Positions 51,401 to 57,400 of a stretch of 64,000 nt of DNA are shown here, one piece after another. This stretch comes from Salticus scenicus (taxonomy: Eukaryota; Arthropoda; Arachnida; Araneae; Salticidae). The notes beneath the pieces are model-generated. The model made no database searches. It saw nothing but the letters and a program-made list of their open reading frames with translations, and had not been told where the DNA came from. Each line of letters begins with the position of its first letter. Position 1 is the stretch's first letter. Both the position numbers and the translations under genes were made by a program. The stretch spans positions 35,835,763-35,899,762 of the forward strand of contig OZ005654.1 in the NCBI GenBank assembly GCA_963930645.1, read 5' to 3'.

Positions 51401-54400
51401 CATTAATGAAATGGGAGGTTGAGGGGGGCAGTAGCCCCCCTCACACAGAACTAATTATCATATAAAACTCTTCCAAAGCCTAATTTGAATTGTTTAACAC
51501 AGGTTTAGATAACAGTACTCGTTATCTTACCTCTTAATCTGCAACCTGTATTTATAGTATTAAATTTCAGGGTAAGAGAAAGTCATGTGAGTGACACACC
51601 AGATTATTTTTTACTGTTTTACCCATTTAGTTTGTATACAATCAGAAATTGGCCATCATGATAATTTCTGAAATACTGAATTAATTTAAACCAAATTTTT
51701 GCTTATGAAACCTGTAAGTATAAATAAATAATTTGTAAATAGTTTAAATGAATATTATCTGGTAGTTCTCATTTAGTTTGAAGATGTAATACGTGGTATT
51801 TGACTTATTGTAAAAATTAGTTGACTAGCAGATAATTAAAAATTTTCTTCTACTGTTTGTTCTGTTTTAAATGAGTTTTTAATATTTACTTCTTTAAAGT
51901 ATTATTGTGTTCATTTTTTTAACTTTTGTGTTTGTATTTATTATTTAAATAAATAAATAAAACTTTTATGTTTTATCCTGTTATGATTCCAATAAACAAT
52001 TAAAAAAAAAAAAAAAAATGCCGGAGTAGACCATTTTGCCAATTGAGTAAAAGAAATTATGTGCCATTGACACCTGACTTTCACATTCCAATTTCAAAAC
52101 CATATAGGGGCTGACATGTCACAAAGAAACTCTTTCTAAAAATTTTTAAATACCTTACAAAATTTTTTTTTTGTTTGTGCGTATATATTTCGGCTACTAA
52201 TCGTAGCCATGTTCAGTGCATTTGCAGTGTGTATTTATCTTCAGCTTCATCTTTCTCTCTCTCTCTCCTGTCTTCCCTTCAGTTTGTTGACTATGTGTTG
52301 CCATTTAGATGGAATGATATTATATCACATAGTTAATGAGCTGAAGGGAAGAAAAGAGAGAGAGAGGGGGAAAGACGAAGCTGAAGATAAATACACTGAA
52401 CATGGCTATGATTAGTAGCCAAAATATATACGCACAAACAAAAAGGATTTTTTATGAGGTATTTGAAAATTTTTAGAATATTATTATATCCTTTTTCCAT
52501 AAACAGCTAAATTGTCTTTGTTTGGTAAAAGTTTTAAATAAGTTACTTGACTAGTCAGAATAAAAATTTACTGTTGATTGCTTAGTTTGGTACTCTATGC
52601 TCGGTTTTTGCTTACTAAGGCAGACCAGGTTTATTGCTTAGATTGCAAGCCACCATGAACATACAAATCTAACTAGTACAAGAACTTAAGACTGGTACCT
52701 GTTAACTGAAGGCCAGAATATTAACTATTCAGCTGTCACATGTGCTGATTGGTTGCTTAAAGCAACCAGAACAGTTTTGCAGCTGGAGCTATCTACTGTT
52801 TCATTCTGTAACTAAGTTATATCTTTTTGTATTTTAAAGTTTGAAGCTTGTTCTTTTACATTTTCAAAAATCAAAATATTTATTGTGTTTATTTCAAAAT
52901 TAGAATTATTTTGCTTTATTAATATAAATACTTAAAAAAAAAAAAAAAAATCTATTAAAATTGTTTAGGATTGAAGCTTTATAATTTTAGTTCAGAATTA
53001 AAATTCTCTTATTTTATCAAATAGATTTAAAAAAAAATTGAAAAACTTGTAGTCTTATTCAGCTTCCCTCTCCCCCCCCCCCCTTACTTTATTTGGGGAA
53101 AATGGGCTCTTCTCAGCGTCGTCTGCTCAATCACGTGATAGAGGAAAACGAATAATCAAATTCAGAGAATCGAATTCAATTAAATATTGTTCTTAAGAAC
53201 AAAAATTTTAATATTTAATGTAAAATAAAATAAAAGTAATATTGTGCATTTGTAAACAGTAGAATAATTGTATTTGTAAATTTAATAATTTTTAAAAAAC
53301 ATTTTATGTGTTTATTTATTTTTACCTATAAGAATCGATTTTTGTATAATGTAGTGTAACTGTAACATTAACTGATCTAGCAATAAATAATAGCTTCTTG
53401 TGGAATGTTTATGGGTTATAATTTGAAATTTCAAAATGTTTTCATTTAATTTAATTGCATAAAAGTGTTACAACAAGTTAATTAACGTAGTTACTGGTCT
53501 AAATGGATTTACGCCGTACGATATTGCACTGTCACTGATTTAAGTACCAAAAATCAGAGTATTTAAACATGTCTTCATGAACATCAATAACAGGTATAAA
53601 CTAAATGATGATTGTAAATGTATAAGGCAAACAAAAGATGATGAATAATTATATAAAATGGATTAAAAATGATGATGCATAAAAAATAACACAGATTAAA
53701 TACGATTGATCAAAATTAAGAATAGAAAATATGTTATTTCAGCAATCGCTCTAGATAAGCAAGACTTCGTCTGCTATTTGTTTTTCCTTTATCATGTGAC
53801 CTCTGACGTCAGGTGGGAAGAGCCCATTGCTTTAATTCTAGGAAGTAAATATTACTGTTGATAGAATTTTCTCCCATTTTTTTATTTTGCAAAAATCATG
53901 TTTTGATAAAACTTTTTTTTAATTTTAGCCACTGAATTTGGTAGAATTTCATCAAGAATTAAAAAAGAAGGGTGTGAAAATTAGTATTCAGAAGTTGATG
54001 GATTTCTTGGATGAGCAAGTATGTAATTTCTATGTATTTTATCATTAAAAAAATATTTTTTCCCTTGTAAAATGTTTATTTAGAGAAGACCTTTTATGTT
54101 GATTTTTAATATTATGTTTCAATAAGTTTATTTACTTGTTGTATTCATAAAGATAAAATGACTCCTTTTTTTTTCTATCTCTCTTTTTATATGCTTTGTT
54201 ACCTTCTATAATGTATTTAATGTAAAGCTTTTCTCTCAAATTGTATACAATATTAATAAGAATTTTGGCTTTTCAAATGCACATATCAGCACATTGGTTG
54301 GCTTTTGTTTCCATATTACAGTCTCTGAATGTCATGTTAAATTATTTTGTTTTATAGAAATTTCTCACTTTGAATGCTTTAATATGCCCAGGGTTGCTCC

Positions 54401-57400
54401 GGGTCAGGGAATTTGAAATTAGTGAAGAAAGTCAGTGAAATGTCAGATAAAATTGCAAATATTTTCCAAAAACCTGAAAAAATGAAAATATAAACCTGTA
54501 AAATGCTTTTTGAGCACATTATAGAGACGTTTTTAAATATGTGTAGAAAAATTATACAGTCTGCAAAATGACAAATTAATTCATGAGTACATTGCGAGTA
54601 AAAGTTTACATCTCCACAAATAATGTCAGACATCTCGTTAAATTGCAAACTTGATTTATTGAAATTTAAATAGAAAATCATTTCAATAAAATATAATTAA
54701 CAAACACCAGGCTCGTCACAAATAAAGAAACCATTACAAAGAAGTGGGAGAGAGAGCGATCTTTAATACAAATTTACTAGCAGAAAAATTCGAGTAAGAA
54801 TGACAAATCAAACATGGTTCATTTCCATCTGTCCATTGCCAGATATGGTAGCGCTGCGAGATTACCAGCCAAAAGCACCAAGTGAAGGCTTCTTTGTTCT
54901 TAATGTAAAATCAATTAGAAATTTTGAATTTAGGAGAGACGGTTAACAAATTACAACCCTTAATTTGGAGCCAACAAGAACCGTTAGCAGGTGCAAATAA
55001 TAAGTAATTATCTCACTGACTGCGACATAAGGTCTGAAAAAAAAAAAAAAATAATAATAATCTAACCACAACTGATCTCCATATATGATCTGAGAGAAAG
55101 GATAATAGCTTTTATTAAAGTTGACAAATAAAAAAATTATGATGGAAATGGTTTTATGTATTTTTAATAGATAGAAATATAAATTGATTCATTCTGATAA
55201 TTGCTATAAAATCTGAATAATCTTTATCTGAATTGCAAAGAAAATAAAAAGGATTCCTTTCAGGGAATATGAAATTAAATTACATTTTAGATCCCTCATA
55301 TAATAAACAGTATTATTTTAAAAGGAGATCAATGAATTTATTGCAGAAACCTTTCTTAATATTAATAAAAGTTATAAATTTTAATTTAATAATTTTGAAA
55401 TAAACGATGTATTTGAAGGATATGTGAGCAACTCGCTCACGCACATAATTTAAAGTGTTCTATGTTATCTTTTTTGTCGTGAGCTATTTTTCATATTGCA
55501 AACCACATTTTATCAGAACCTGGAATTTTATTTAAGTAAGCATGGAAAACATGGAAAAGTCAGGTAATTTTATTTTTGAAATTGAGTAGGAACCCTCTTT
55601 GCCTTACAGCTTGCAGAGTTTTTGCATGTTAGGTAGTTTCACCCCTGTTTATGTTATATACTTATGCCTAAAGTTAAACACAATTCATAAATGTAAAAAA
55701 TTTGGAGTAAATGTTGATGGGATAAGTGATACCATGGGACAAATGTAAATTGTGCATATACAAAGAGTCAGCACATAGTGAAAAAAGAGTATTAAAAGGC
55801 TGACATGATAAGTTGAGGTAGATTTCATAATTACTGAGTTCAGGAAACATAATAAACAATCAGAATCAAACATAATTAATGTTGTCAAAAAGATGCCAAC
55901 ACATTAAAGAGATAATTTATTCAAATGCAATCCGAAAACAAAATGGCTTGAATTTTGAATGCTCTTACTTAAGTATACAATCTCCAGATTTTAACAGAGG
56001 TTCCAAACCCATGGAGATATTACCAAACAACCAATATCACATTCACCAAGGGTAACACCTGCTCAGAGAGGGGCTGATTTTCTTTAGTCTTAGCTGTGTG
56101 ACACATCCAAGTAAGTATTCTGCAGGGAAACTAATCGAGTTTCATGTTAACCTCTGTCAAGAGAATTGCTGTTTCTAAAATAAACTATTTACAGGAGATT
56201 TCAATAGGGTTTCTATATCAATAAGACAACCAGCTGTTTTATCTGAGCTGTTAAATATCTCCATTTTCTTTTTTTTTCATGTGCAATGTAGAAAGATAAT
56301 TTAGAGTTGAGTTTATTAGTGAAGGAGAGGGAATATTTTTAGGGACCCTTAATTTTGTCACAAAAGAAGAGTTTTTTAATCTTATTGAAAAGGTTCCTCT
56401 GTATAGTAAACCTAAATGCATAGCCTATACTACCATTTTCTGTATTCAGCCCTGCATAAACTTATTATTCCAATTAAGTGAAGTTACTTTTTGTCAAGAT
56501 TCTTTTTTTCTTATTTTTTATCTAATAGAAATAAAAAAAGTGTGAATGGTTATCATAATAAACTGATTTTTTACAGTAATCAAATATGTTAAATTTAAAA
56601 AGGGCTATGGGGGCAAAAACAATATGTAGACACCTCTAATGTCATCACAATGCAAAAGTTTTAGCGAAAATTTTAAATCTGTCAAAAGAATTCTACATGG
56701 TATGTCTGGGAAGTATTTTCCATTTGCTCTGATTATTCAAAATGTTTATGACAGTTGAAGAATTCCCAATGTAATTTGATACTGTGAAATAAAAAAATAA
56801 AATAAAATTTCAGTATACAATTCAAAATAAAAAGAAGGGGAAATGCTTAATCGAGGACTTTTGTTTTTCTTCATGACAATGCTCAGCTCTACACTGCTGG
56901 TGTCATTCAAAAGACAAATTGAGAAATTCAGTTGACCAGAGTTAATCATCCCTTTTGCAGCTCAAACTTGGCATCATCTACCTACCATTTGTTCAAGTGC
57001 ATGAAGTGTCATCTTCCAGTTCAGAGCTTTCAAAGTAATCACACACACACACACACAAACAAAACATTAAACCAAAAAAAAAAAAAAAAGCAATGTGAAG
57101 ATTGTTGCTATCACTGTTGGGAATATTTTTAAATTAAGGGATAGGTAAGTCAGTCACCGTTACTGACAAATACTTCAACATCAATGAAAATGATATTAAA
57201 ATAGTTTAATAAATGATCTTTCATATAAAAAAAGGATCTTTTTTGTATATGATTTTCACTGATCCTATAAAAAATGGAAATTGCTTTTGCTTTGAAAAAT
57301 CATTTGTGGTCTTTCCATTTACAAAACAGAACTTACTTCGTAGACATATGTTGTGTATTATAATAAACAAATAATGATATTATGACAGTATATACCTTAT

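Larger units (their letters stand above)
50795..53928. other. SLX4 intron 14
   Basis: A poly-C/poly-G palindromic patch near 51060, the hairpin at 51421, the palindromic element at 52168 and the TIR element at 53101. The rest is AT-rich. Confidence 0.75.
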
